Assembly (NCBI GenBank): GCA_963778385.1
Contig: CAVZUA010000016.1
Span: 62,001-126,000, forward strand
Direction of reading: 5' to 3'
Length of the DNA: 64,000 nt
Source: DATARH01 sp963778385
Lineage (GTDB): Bacteria > Pseudomonadota > Alphaproteobacteria > ATCC43930 > CGMCC-115725
Below are positions 40,876 to 49,015 of this stretch, piece after piece. Numbering within the stretch: position 1 is the stretch's first letter; every line of letters starts with the position of its first letter. The notes below the pieces were generated by a model. It saw nothing but the letters and a program-made list of their open reading frames with translations. It had not been told where the DNA came from and made no database searches. Made by a program: the position numbers and the translations under genes.

Positions 40876-42105
40876 ATGACTAAAGCACTCGACGGTGTGC
40901 GCATTCTCGACATGACGCATGTCCAGGCGGGGCCGACCGGCACACAGCTGCTGGCCTGGATGGGCGCCGACGTGATCAAGGTCGAGCTGCCGGGGCGCGG
41001 CGACATCACCCGCGGCCAGTTGCAGGACGTGAAGGGCGCCGACAGCCTCTATTTCACGATGCTCAACTCGAACAAGCGCAGCATCACGATCAACATGAAG
41101 CAACCCAAGGGCAAGGCGGTGATCGAGGAGCTGGTGCGGCGCAGCGACATCGTCGTCGAGAATTTCGGCCCGGGCGTGCTCGACCGCGCCGGCTTCACCT
41201 GGGAGCGTTTCCAGGAGCTCAACCCGCGCATCATCTACGCTTCGGTCAAGGGGTTCGGCCCGGGGCCGTTTGTCGACTGCAAGGCCTATGAGAACGTCGC
41301 GCAATGCATGGGCGGCGCCGCCAGCACCACCGGCTGGGAGGACGGTCCGCCGACCGTGACCGGCGCGCAGATCGGCGACAGCGGCACCGGCGTGCATATG
41401 GTCGCCGGCATCCTCGCCGCGCTCTACCAGCGCGAGCGCACCGGCAAGGGCCAACGGGTCGAGGTGGCGATGACCGATGCCGTGCTCAACCTGACCCGCG
41501 TCAAGATGCGCGACCAGCAGCGCCTCAAGCACGGGCCGCTGCCGGAGTATCCGAACAAGGAATTCGGCGAGGCGGTGCCGCGTGCCGGCAACGCCTCGGG
41601 CGGCGGCCAGCCCGGCGCGGCCTTGCGCACCGCCCCCGGCGGCCCCAACGACTATGTCTATGTGATCATCCAACCGCCCTGCTGGGAGCCGCTGATGAAG
41701 CTCTGCGGCCGCGAGGAGCTGATCACCGACCCCGCCTGGGCGACCCCGGCCGCGCGCCTGCCGAAGATCCCGGAGTGCTTCGCGATCATCGAAGAGTGGA
41801 CCAAGACCCTGACCAAGATGGAGGTCATGGCCGCGCTCAACGACGTCGACGTGCCGTGCGGCCCGATCCTGTCGATGAAGGACATCTACGAGGACCAGTC
41901 GCTCTACGCCCGCGAAATGCTGGTCGAACTCGACCACCCGATGCGTGGCCGCTATGTGCAGGTCGGCATGCCGATCAACCTGAGCGACTCGCCGGTCGAG
42001 CATCAGCGTGCCCCGCTTTTGGGCGAGCACACCGACGAAGTCCTCAAATGGCTCGGCCACAACGACGCCGAAATCGCCGCGATGAAGCAGGAAGGCGCGG
42101 TGTGA
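40876..42105 (+). CDS. frc: Formyl-CoA:oxalate CoA-transferase
   Basis: 409 residues from ATG 40876 (a GTG one codon earlier is possible). A class III CoA-transferase that activates oxalate using formyl-CoA. The catalytic Asp168 lies in TGAQIGDSGTGVHM, equivalent to Asp169 of the Oxalobacter enzyme. The start TKALDGVRILDMTHVQAGP, SLYFTMLNSNKRSI, VENFGPGVLDRAGFTWE, the glycine loop NASGGGQPG and the ending RAPLLGEHTDEVLKWLG all follow that enzyme. It is downstream of the GntR gene and upstream of formate dehydrogenase genes; oxc is elsewhere in the window. Confidence 0.95.
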   Translation: MTKALDGVRILDMTHVQAGPTGTQLLAWMGADVIKVELPGRGDITRGQLQDVKGADSLYFTMLNSNKRSITINMKQPKGKAVIEELVRRSDIVVENFGPGVLDRAGFTWERFQELNPRIIYASVKGFGPGPFVDCKAYENVAQCMGGAASTTGWEDGPPTVTGAQIGDSGTGVHMVAGILAALYQRERTGKGQRVEVAMTDAVLNLTRVKMRDQQRLKHGPLPEYPNKEFGEAVPRAGNASGGGQPGAALRTAPGGPNDYVYVIIQPPCWEPLMKLCGREELITDPAWATPAARLPKIPECFAIIEEWTKTLTKMEVMAALNDVDVPCGPILSMKDIYEDQSLYAREMLVELDHPMRGRYVQVGMPINLSDSPVEHQRAPLLGEHTDEVLKWLGHNDAEIAAMKQEGAV

Positions 42106-42124
42106 GGAGTGAGGAGTGATTCGG

Positions 42125-42544
42125 ATGAGCGCATCTCTCACGCATTTTGCGCTGCACGTCGCCAATGCTGACACCACGGCCGCGTTCTACGAGCACTTCG
42201 CGGATATGCGCATCGTGCGCGCGTGGGAGGATCAGGACGGTCACGGCCTAAAGGTGAAATGGTTGAAAAGCATTGCGTCGCCCAACTCCTTTGTCCTGGT
42301 GCTGCTGGAAGGAAAGTCGGATCTTTTCGGCGGCAGTCCGCAGGCGACGATTGGTCCGCTCTCCCATTTCGGATTTGCCTTGGACAGCCGGGATGCCGTC
42401 GATGCGGTCGCGAGGCGGGGAGAGGCGGCAGGTCTGCTGCTCATGGCTCCTCGCTATGGTGGCGAGACCGTGGGATATCATTGTTATTTGCGCGACCCGA
42501 ATGGCCACAGCGTCGAATTCAGTTTTGGCCAAGTGCTCGAATGA
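42125..42544 (+). CDS. VOC family (glyoxalase/bleomycin-resistance fold) protein
   Basis: 139 residues from ATG 42125. The vicinal-oxygen-chelate pattern is visible: LTHFALHVANADTTAAFYEH with the first metal His, then LSHFGFALDSRDAVDAVARR, and HCYLRDPNGHSVEFSFG with the terminal Glu ligand. The reaction is unknown. The coding sequence looks less G+C-rich than frc and fdhB on either side, suggesting later acquisition. It starts 19 bases after frc and may share its transcript. Confidence 0.82.
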   Translation: MSASLTHFALHVANADTTAAFYEHFADMRIVRAWEDQDGHGLKVKWLKSIASPNSFVLVLLEGKSDLFGGSPQATIGPLSHFGFALDSRDAVDAVARRGEAAGLLLMAPRYGGETVGYHCYLRDPNGHSVEFSFGQVLE

Positions 42545-42606
42545 AGAACCGATAACAAATCACCCGCGCTCTCCCGCGCGCGGGAGGGGGGTTGTAGAGT
42601 AAGCGC

Positions 42607-44316
42607 ATGGCTCAATCCACGACACACGATCGGCGCATCCATCCCGGTTCCGGCCGGCGGCGCGGCCGCAACGAACCGAAGGGACGACAGGTCGACCCGG
42701 CGGCACTCATCGAGGTCCAGGCGTTGCTCGGCGACACAGAGCGCCGCCGCGACCTGCTGATCGAGCACCTGCACCTCTTGCAGGACCATCACGGCTGTCT
42801 GCATGCGCGGCATCTCGCGGCGCTCGCGGAGGAGATGCGCCTCGCCCTGGTCGAGGTCTACGAGGTCGCGACGTTCTATGCGCATTTCGATGTCGTCATG
42901 GATGACGAGGCGCCGCCGCCGGAGATCACCGTCCGCGTCTGTGACAGCCTGAGCTGCGCGCTGTTCGGCGCCGACAAGCTGCTCGGCGAGTTGCAGGATC
43001 GGCTCGGCGACGGCGTACGCGTCGTGCGCGCGCCGTGCATGGGCGGCTGCCACAATGCGCCGGTTTGCGCGATCGGCCACGCGCTGCACGAGCATGCCAC
43101 CGCCGACAGCGTCGCCGATGCGGTCGCCCACAAACACACACATCCCGATATCCCGCCGTTTGTCGGCCTCGACGACTATCGCGCAGGCGGGGGCTACGCG
43201 CTGCTCGAGGCCTGCTTGTCGGGGGCGCAGAGCCGCGACAGCCTCATCGAGGCGATGGAAAAGTCAAACATACGCGGCATGGGGGGCGCCGGCTTCCCGA
43301 CCGGCCGCAAGTGGAAATTCGTCCTGGCCGAGCCGGCGCCGCGGCTGATGGCGGTCAATGGCGACGAGGGCGAGCCCGGCACGTTCAAGGACCGCTATTT
43401 CCTCGAAACCGACCCGCACCGCTTTCTCGAAGGCACGCTCGTCGCCGCCTGGGTCGTCGAGGCGCCGGAGGTCTACATCTATCTGCGCGACGAGTACCCG
43501 CAATGCCGCGAGGTGCTGTTGCAGGAGATCGCCAAGATCGAGGCCGCTGATCTATCAAAGCACACCAAGCTGCATCTGCGGCGCGGCGCCGGCGCCTATA
43601 TCTGCGGCGAAGAGTTGGCGATGCTGGAAAGCATCGAGGGCAAGCGCGGGCTGCCGCGCCACAAACCGCCGTTCCCGTCGCAGGTCGGGCTATTCGGCCG
43701 GCCGACGCTGATCAACAACATCGAGACGCTCTACTGGGTGCGCGACATCGTCGAGAACGGCCCGGAATGGTTTTCGAAGGAAGGCCGCAACGGCCGTCAG
43801 GGCCGGCGCACGTTTTCGGTGTCGGGCCGGGTCAAGAATCCCGGCGTCAAGCTCGCGCCGGCCGGGATTACGGTCAGGGAGCTGATCGAGGAATATTGCG
43901 GCGGCATGGCCGACGGTCACACCTTCAAGGGTTACCTGCCCGGCGGCGCCTCGGGCGGCATCCTGCCGGCGTCGAAGGCCGACATCCCGCTCGATTTCGG
44001 CACGCTGGAGAGCGAGGGCTGCTTTATCGGCTCCGCTGCGGTTGTCGTGCTCTCCGACAAGGACGACATGAAGGCGGTGGCGCTCAACCTGCTCAAATTC
44101 TTCGAGGATGAAAGCTGCGGCCAGTGCACGCCGTGCCGCGTCGGCACCGAAAAGGCCGTCAAGCTGATGAGCCAGCCGCTGTGGGACGACAATTTACTGC
44201 AGGAGTTGTCGCGAGTGATGGGCGACGCCTCGATCTGCGGCCTGGGGCAAGCGGCGATGAACCCGGTGAAGCAGGTGCTGAAGCACTTCCCCGAAGATTT
44301 AGCGGCGCCGGCGTGA
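42607..44316 (+). CDS. NAD-dependent formate dehydrogenase, beta subunit (NuoE-NuoF fusion)
   Basis: 569 residues. The N-terminal third is NuoE/FdsG-like, with two cysteine pairs for a 2Fe-2S cluster (CDSLSC, CMGGCHNAP). The rest is NuoF/FdsB-like, with NADH/FMN motifs (NIRGMGGAGFPTGRKW, VNGDEGEPGTFKDR, GAGAYICGEE) and a C-terminal 4Fe-4S motif SCGQCTPCRVG. The fused arrangement and size match the beta subunit of the Methylorubrum-type FDH1. It passes electrons from the alpha subunit to NAD+. fdhA follows, separated by an R3 repeat and an unknown gene. Confidence 0.93.
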   Translation: MAQSTTHDRRIHPGSGRRRGRNEPKGRQVDPAALIEVQALLGDTERRRDLLIEHLHLLQDHHGCLHARHLAALAEEMRLALVEVYEVATFYAHFDVVMDDEAPPPEITVRVCDSLSCALFGADKLLGELQDRLGDGVRVVRAPCMGGCHNAPVCAIGHALHEHATADSVADAVAHKHTHPDIPPFVGLDDYRAGGGYALLEACLSGAQSRDSLIEAMEKSNIRGMGGAGFPTGRKWKFVLAEPAPRLMAVNGDEGEPGTFKDRYFLETDPHRFLEGTLVAAWVVEAPEVYIYLRDEYPQCREVLLQEIAKIEAADLSKHTKLHLRRGAGAYICGEELAMLESIEGKRGLPRHKPPFPSQVGLFGRPTLINNIETLYWVRDIVENGPEWFSKEGRNGRQGRRTFSVSGRVKNPGVKLAPAGITVRELIEEYCGGMADGHTFKGYLPGGASGGILPASKADIPLDFGTLESEGCFIGSAAVVVLSDKDDMKAVALNLLKFFEDESCGQCTPCRVGTEKAVKLMSQPLWDDNLLQELSRVMGDASICGLGQAAMNPVKQVLKHFPEDLAAPA

Positions 44317-44343
44317 TGCTTCATTGTCTCAACCACAAGAGCT

Positions 44344-44424
44344 GCTCCCCGGCGAAAGCCGGGGTCCACCCATCCGCCGTTCGAACCGCTGAACAGTGGG
44401 TCCCGGCTTTTGCCGGGAAGCGCG
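44344..44424. repeat. Dispersed palindromic repeat family R3-type, copy 3, inside the fdh operon
   Basis: The left hairpin is CTCCCCGGCGAAAGCCGGGG and the right one CCCGGCTTTTGCCGGGAA; GTCCACCC pairs with GGGTCC between them. It lies in the 202-base gap between fdhB and the unknown gene. Extending the unknown gene's frame upstream would translate this element, so the later ATG is preferred. Confidence 0.8.
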
Positions 44425-44518
44425 GATCGGAGTTGGGCTGTTGAACACCCAGGCGACCCTACAGCTTCCGGAAGATGAACTTCTCGCGACAGAGCTTTCG
44501 CGCGAGGAAATAGTCGAG

Positions 44519-45088
44519 ATGGCCAACCTGACGAGCGCGCAGACCGGCATCACAGGCACCATCTTTATCTCGACCGCGATGGGCTCGCACGGATCGCGGG
44601 TGAAATACTTTGAGCGGGCCGGGCGCACACAGCCGAGTTTCTCGGTGTCGATCGCGGATACTCCGACTGTCGTCGCTAACAGCCTGCCTGTGCGCACGTT
44701 GAGACAGATGGCACCGCAGGTGCTCGAATGGGTGTTGCGCAACAAGGACGAGCTGCTGGATTTCTGGGATCGCGGCGATACGTGGACGCAGCCCGAGGTG
44801 AACGAGTTCATTCAACGGCTTCGCTCCATAAATTACGATCTTCTGGCCGCCCACAACGGGTGTACGAATAACCGGCAAGCCCTTCTGGAGGCCGGAAGGG
44901 GCGCGTGCTTTTATTGTTGTGAGGAGTTTGCCGCGGACGACATTTCCGAGTGGGTAGACCACGACAGTACGGCGCTTTGTCCGCGCTGCGGCATCAACTC
45001 GGTCTTGAGCGCCAGCGGCCAAGCTGCCGACAAACAATTCCTCCGGCGTATGCACGAACACTGGTTCGGGAGGACCGTCCGACTATGA
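44519..45088 (+). CDS. Unknown two-part protein with C-terminal zinc-finger-like module, between fdhB and fdhA
   Basis: 189 residues from ATG 44519; TTG 44441 is a possible earlier start. The N-terminal half is a beta/alpha module (GITGTIFISTAMGSHGSRVKYF, FSVSIADTPTVVANSLP, then a helix with LEWVLRNKDELLDFWDRGDTW). The C-terminal half has a C-F-Y-C-C ... C-P-R-C-G pair with EWVDHDSTALCPRCGIN, resembling a treble-clef/HNH-like fold. I recognise this only as a family of unknown function. Its TGA overlaps the ATG of fdhA (ATGA). The G+C is visibly lower than in the flanking fdh genes. Confidence 0.7.
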   Translation: MANLTSAQTGITGTIFISTAMGSHGSRVKYFERAGRTQPSFSVSIADTPTVVANSLPVRTLRQMAPQVLEWVLRNKDELLDFWDRGDTWTQPEVNEFIQRLRSINYDLLAAHNGCTNNRQALLEAGRGACFYCCEEFAADDISEWVDHDSTALCPRCGINSVLSASGQAADKQFLRRMHEHWFGRTVRL

Positions 45089-47850
45089 GCGATCCGATCA
45101 AATTCATGCTCGACGGCATCGAGGTCGAGGCGCAGCCGGGCGAGACGATCTGGCAGGTGGCGAACCGCCTCGGCACCGAGATCCCGCATCTCTGCTGGCG
45201 GCCCAAGCCGGGCTACCGCGCCGACGGCAATTGCCGCGCCTGCATGGTCGAGATCGAGGGTGAGCGGGTGCTCGCCGCCTCGTGCATCCGCCAGCCGACA
45301 CCGAACATGAAGGTGCAGTCGGCCAGCGAGCGCGCCAAATTCTCGCGGGAGATGGTGTTCGAGCTGCTGGTCGGCGACCAGCCCGGGCGGGCGGTCGCGC
45401 ACGACCCGAATTCGTCGCTCTGGCAATGGGCCGACAAGCTCCACGTTTCCGACAGCCGCTTCCCGCAGCGCGCCGCGGCCTGCCCCGACCGCAGCCACGT
45501 CGCGATGGCCGTGCAGCTCGACGCCTGTATTCAGTGCAACCTCTGCGTCCGCGCCTGCCGCGAGGTTCAGGTCAACGACGTGATCGGCATGGCCGCACGC
45601 GGGCACAACGAAAAGATCGTCTTCGATTTCGACGACCCGATGGGCAATTCGACCTGCGTCGCCTGCGGCGAATGCGTCCAGGCCTGCCCGACCGGTGCGC
45701 TGATGCCGGCGACCCAGGTCGACGAGAACGGCGTGTTCGCGAATCCGCCCGACCGCACCGTCGACAGCGTCTGCCCCTATTGCGGCGTCGGCTGCCAGCT
45801 CACCTATCAGATCAAGGACGACCGCATTGTCTCGGTCGAGGGCAAGGACGGACCGGCCAACCACAACCGGCTCTGCGTCAAGGGCCGCTTCGGCTTTGAC
45901 TATGTGCACCATTCCGACCGGCTGACCGAGCCGCTGATCCGCAAGGACGGCGTCGCCAAGGACGACACCGATATCGACCCGGCCAACCCCTACACGCATT
46001 TCCGCAAGGCGAGCTGGGAAGAGGCGCTCGACCGCGCCGCCGGCGGTCTCGTTAGGATCCGGAACCACGACGGCAGCCGCGCGCTCGCCGGGTTCGGTTC
46101 GGCCAAAGGCTCGAACGAGGAGGCCTATCTCTTCCAGAAGCTGGTGCGCACCGGGTTTGGCAGCAACAATGTCGATCATTGCACGCGGCTGTGCCATGCC
46201 TCATCGGTCGCGGCGCTGATGGAGGGGATCGGCTCCGGCGCGGTGACCGCGCCGTTCACCGCCGCCGAGGACGCCGACGTCATCATCGTCATCGGCGCGC
46301 GGCCGACCGAGAACCACCCCGTGGCGGCGACCTTCTTCAAGCAGGCGGCGAAGCGCGGCGCCCAGGTCTTTGTGATGGACCCGCGCGGCCACAGCCTCGT
46401 GCGGTTCGCCGCCGAGACCCTACGCTTCACTCCCGGCCGCGACGTGGCGATGCTCAACGCGCTGCTGCACACGATCATCGAGGAGGGGCTGACCGACCGG
46501 CAGTACATCCAGGCGCACACCGAGGATTACGAAAAGCTGCGCGAGCACATCAAGGACTACAGCCCGGAGAAGATGGCGCCGATCTGCGGCGTCGACGCCG
46601 CCACCTTGCGCCATGTCGCCCGCACCTACGCCCGTGCCGAGCGCGGCATCATCTTCTGGGGCATGGGCATCTCGCAGCACACCCACGGCACCGACAATGC
46701 ACGCTGCCTGATCGCGCTGGCGATGGTCACCGGGCAGGTCGGCCGGCCGGGCACCGGGCTGCACCCGCTGCGCGGCCAGAACAACGTGCAGGGCGCTTCG
46801 GATGCCGGGCTGATCCCGATGGTCTATCCCGACTATCAGTCGGTCGAGAACCCGGCGGTGAAGGAGAAATTCGAGAAACTGTGGAACACCGAGCTCGACG
46901 GCAAGCGCGGGCTGACCGTCGTCGAGATCATGGACGCGGTGCATCGCGACGAGATCAAGGGCATGTATATCATGGGCGAAAACCCGGCGATGTCGGACCC
47001 CGATGTCGAGCACGCAAGGCACGCGCTCGCCCATCTCGAACATCTCGTGGTGCAGGACATCTTCCTCACCGAGACCGCGAAATACGCCGATGTCGTGCTG
47101 CCCGCCTCGGCCTGGCCGGAGAAGGACGGCACCGTTTCCAACACCAACCGCCAGGTGCAGATGGGTCGTACGGCGCTGCCGCTGCCCGGCAATGCGCGGC
47201 TCGACTTGATGACCATCCAGGAGATCGCCCGGCGGATGGGGCTCAACTGGAACTACGCCGGCCCGGCCGATGTCTTCGCCGAGATGAAGCTGGCGATGCC
47301 GTCGCTCGACAACATCACCTGGGAGCGGCTGCTGCGCGAGGATTCGGTGACCTATCCGTGCGACGCCGAGGACAAGCCGGGCAACGAGATCGTCTTTGGC
47401 GACGGGTTCCCGACGCCGTCGGGGCGCGCCAAGCTGGTGCCGGCGGCGATCATTCCGCCAGCCGAGGAGCCTGACGCCGAATACCCGCTGGTGCTGACCA
47501 CCGGCCGCCAACTCGAACACTGGCACACCGGGGCGATGACCCGCCGCGCCAGCGTGCTCGACGAGATCGAGCCCGAGGCGGTGGCGAGCCTCGCGCCGTC
47601 CGAGCTGCGCCGGCTCGGCGTCGCGGCGGGCGACTCGATCAAGGTCACGACCCGCCGCGGCCATATCGAGCTGAAGGCGCGCGCCGACAGCAATGTCGCG
47701 CCGGGGATGGTGTTCGTGCCGTTCTGCTATGCCGAGGCAGCGGCCAATGTCCTCACCAACCCGCAGCTCGACCCGTTCGGCAAAATCCCCGAATTCAAAT
47801 ACTGCGCCGCCAAGGTCGAGCCGGTGATGACTAGGGCGGCGGCTGAGTAG
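45085..47850 (+). CDS. NAD-dependent formate dehydrogenase, alpha (catalytic, Mo/W) subunit
   Basis: 921 residues from ATG 45085. It oxidises formate to CO2. The N-terminus holds a 2Fe-2S site (Cys37, Cys50, Cys53, Cys67), a His-Cys 4Fe-4S segment, and two ferredoxin-type clusters (CIQCNLCVRACREV, CVACGECVQACPTG). The molybdopterin domain starts with CPYCGVGCQLTYQ (4Fe-4S), and the active-site ligand is Cys370 (RLCHASSV), a cysteine instead of selenocysteine. A C-terminal molydop-binding domain begins YPLVLTTGRQLEHWHTG. It works with the fused beta subunit. Confidence 0.95.
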   Translation: MSDPIKFMLDGIEVEAQPGETIWQVANRLGTEIPHLCWRPKPGYRADGNCRACMVEIEGERVLAASCIRQPTPNMKVQSASERAKFSREMVFELLVGDQPGRAVAHDPNSSLWQWADKLHVSDSRFPQRAAACPDRSHVAMAVQLDACIQCNLCVRACREVQVNDVIGMAARGHNEKIVFDFDDPMGNSTCVACGECVQACPTGALMPATQVDENGVFANPPDRTVDSVCPYCGVGCQLTYQIKDDRIVSVEGKDGPANHNRLCVKGRFGFDYVHHSDRLTEPLIRKDGVAKDDTDIDPANPYTHFRKASWEEALDRAAGGLVRIRNHDGSRALAGFGSAKGSNEEAYLFQKLVRTGFGSNNVDHCTRLCHASSVAALMEGIGSGAVTAPFTAAEDADVIIVIGARPTENHPVAATFFKQAAKRGAQVFVMDPRGHSLVRFAAETLRFTPGRDVAMLNALLHTIIEEGLTDRQYIQAHTEDYEKLREHIKDYSPEKMAPICGVDAATLRHVARTYARAERGIIFWGMGISQHTHGTDNARCLIALAMVTGQVGRPGTGLHPLRGQNNVQGASDAGLIPMVYPDYQSVENPAVKEKFEKLWNTELDGKRGLTVVEIMDAVHRDEIKGMYIMGENPAMSDPDVEHARHALAHLEHLVVQDIFLTETAKYADVVLPASAWPEKDGTVSNTNRQVQMGRTALPLPGNARLDLMTIQEIARRMGLNWNYAGPADVFAEMKLAMPSLDNITWERLLREDSVTYPCDAEDKPGNEIVFGDGFPTPSGRAKLVPAAIIPPAEEPDAEYPLVLTTGRQLEHWHTGAMTRRASVLDEIEPEAVASLAPSELRRLGVAAGDSIKVTTRRGHIELKARADSNVAPGMVFVPFCYAEAAANVLTNPQLDPFGKIPEFKYCAAKVEPVMTRAAAE

Positions 47851-47860
47851 CGACTTGCCA

Positions 47861-48304
47861 ATGCGCCTTCACGGGCTCGGTTGTGCACTGCTGCTGGGCC
47901 TCGCCTACGCCGCGAGTCCTTCGGCGCCGACAGAAGCTGCCGAGTCGCCAGCCGCCGGCTGCCTCTTGTCCAGCCAGGAACCGATGCTCGTCGCCGAGCT
48001 GTTCTTCGGCCGCGAAAAGGCCGGCCACCGTGTCGTGTCCGACGCCGAATGGTCGGACTTTCTCGCGACGGTGGTGACGCCGAACTTCCCCGATGGCCTC
48101 ACCGTGTTCGACGGCTACGGCCAGTGGCGCAATCCGCAAACCGGGATGATCGGCCGCGCCAACGGCGTCAAGATCGTGCTGATCGCGGTGAGGCCCGGCT
48201 CCGATGTCGCAGACCGCTTCCAAGCCGTGATCGACGCCTACAAAGCGCGCTTCCAGCAGCAATCTGTAGGCATCATCACCCGCGAATCCTGTGCCGCTTT
48301 CTAA
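47861..48304 (+). CDS. Exported DUF3574 protein
   Basis: 147 residues from ATG 47861 with a short signal peptide (RLHGLGCALLLGLAYAAS). The mature part fits DUF3574: LVAELFFGREKAGHRVVSDAEWSDFLATVVTPNFPDGLTVFDGYGQWRNP, then KIVLIAVRP and a helix with RFQAVIDAYKARFQQQSV. The function is unknown; the protein is probably periplasmic. It lies 10 bases after fdhA. Its TAA shares bases with the stop of the convergent vapC gene (CTAA at 48301-48304). Confidence 0.8.
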   Translation: MRLHGLGCALLLGLAYAASPSAPTEAAESPAAGCLLSSQEPMLVAELFFGREKAGHRVVSDAEWSDFLATVVTPNFPDGLTVFDGYGQWRNPQTGMIGRANGVKIVLIAVRPGSDVADRFQAVIDAYKARFQQQSVGIITRESCAAF

Positions 48305-48705
48305 TGTGGCGCGATGAGTTGGATGCCTGGGAAGTAACTGCGGTACCTCGCAGTGTCACGGGTGATTAAAGGCACCCGGGCGATCAGAGCATGCGCGCCG
48401 ACAAAGAAATCCGGCGGAACCCCAGTTCTTATTCCTCCGGCGGCCCGGTAACGTTGAAAACTTCTTCCGGCGACGAAGAGCGCCTCGCGCGGTGTCGGGA
48501 CGAGTTCGACGGCGATCCGCTCAAGAGTATTATCGAGTGTGGCGACGTCCGGATAGCGCACGGACATTTCGGCATAGACGATGTCGTTTATGGCCAGCAC
48601 TTCGTCCGCCAAGGCGGCATTATCGAGCTGCGCTCGCGACCAGACGAACCACACCGGATGTTGCGTGGCAACATCAATCAGGACGTTGGTATCGACGAGA
48701 ATCAC
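48301..48705 (-). CDS. vapC: VapC-type PIN-domain toxin
   Basis: 134 residues from GTG 48705. A PIN-fold RNase toxin: VILVDTNVLIDV gives the first Asp, IVYAEMSVRYPDV the conserved Glu, GVPPDFFVGAHALI the third acidic residue and PLITRDTARY the fourth. The GTG overlaps the TGA of the antitoxin gene (GTGA), so the order antitoxin-toxin is coupled. It ends tail-to-tail with the DUF3574 gene with a 4-base overlap. Confidence 0.88.
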   Translation of the reverse strand: MILVDTNVLIDVATQHPVWFVWSRAQLDNAALADEVLAINDIVYAEMSVRYPDVATLDNTLERIAVELVPTPREALFVAGRSFQRYRAAGGIRTGVPPDFFVGAHALIARVPLITRDTARYRSYFPGIQLIAPH

Positions 48706-48950
48706 TTCACTTCGTAGTCGGGCTCGCCCCAACCGCGTGTGAGCGCCATCAGCTCATCCGTCGACATCCCCGGCCCGGCACTCCCGACAAGCGCGTCGAA
48801 GCGGCTGATTTTAGCCTTGCGCTGACCGTCTACGACGATTTGGCCTTCGGCGCCGATGATGAATTCCACCTGCGATCCAGGCTTGAGGCCGAGATAATCG
48901 CGGATGCGTTTCGGGATGGTGACCTGGCCCTTGCTGGTCATTCGCGGCAT
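48702..48950 (-). CDS. vapB: AbrB/SpoVT-type antitoxin
   Basis: 82 residues. The N-terminus MTSKGQVTIPKRIRDYLGLKPGSQVEFII is the swapped-hairpin AbrB DNA-binding fold typical of VapB/MazE antitoxins; the C-terminal half (FDALVGSAGPGMSTDELMALTRGWG) would wrap the toxin. An inverted repeat overlapping its start (48951-48980) is the likely autoregulatory operator. Confidence 0.9.
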   Translation of the reverse strand: MPRMTSKGQVTIPKRIRDYLGLKPGSQVEFIIGAEGQIVVDGQRKAKISRFDALVGSAGPGMSTDELMALTRGWGEPDYEVK

Positions 48951-48981
48951 GGTAATACCTTCTGCTCAGATGGTATTACAT
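48949..48981. promoter_or_regulatory. Probable VapB operator, shared with the hpn promoter region
   Basis: GTAATACC at 48952-48959 is the exact reverse complement of GGTATTAC at 48972-48979, with centres 20 bases (two helical turns) apart and with ATG/CAT flanks. It abuts the antitoxin start codon and lies 35-65 bases upstream of hpnA, which is transcribed in the opposite direction. AbrB-type antitoxins bind such repeats to repress their own operon. Confidence 0.65.
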
Positions 48982-49015
48982 AGCATCGCGCGCCGCCAGT
49001 TTGTAGTCTGCGCCT

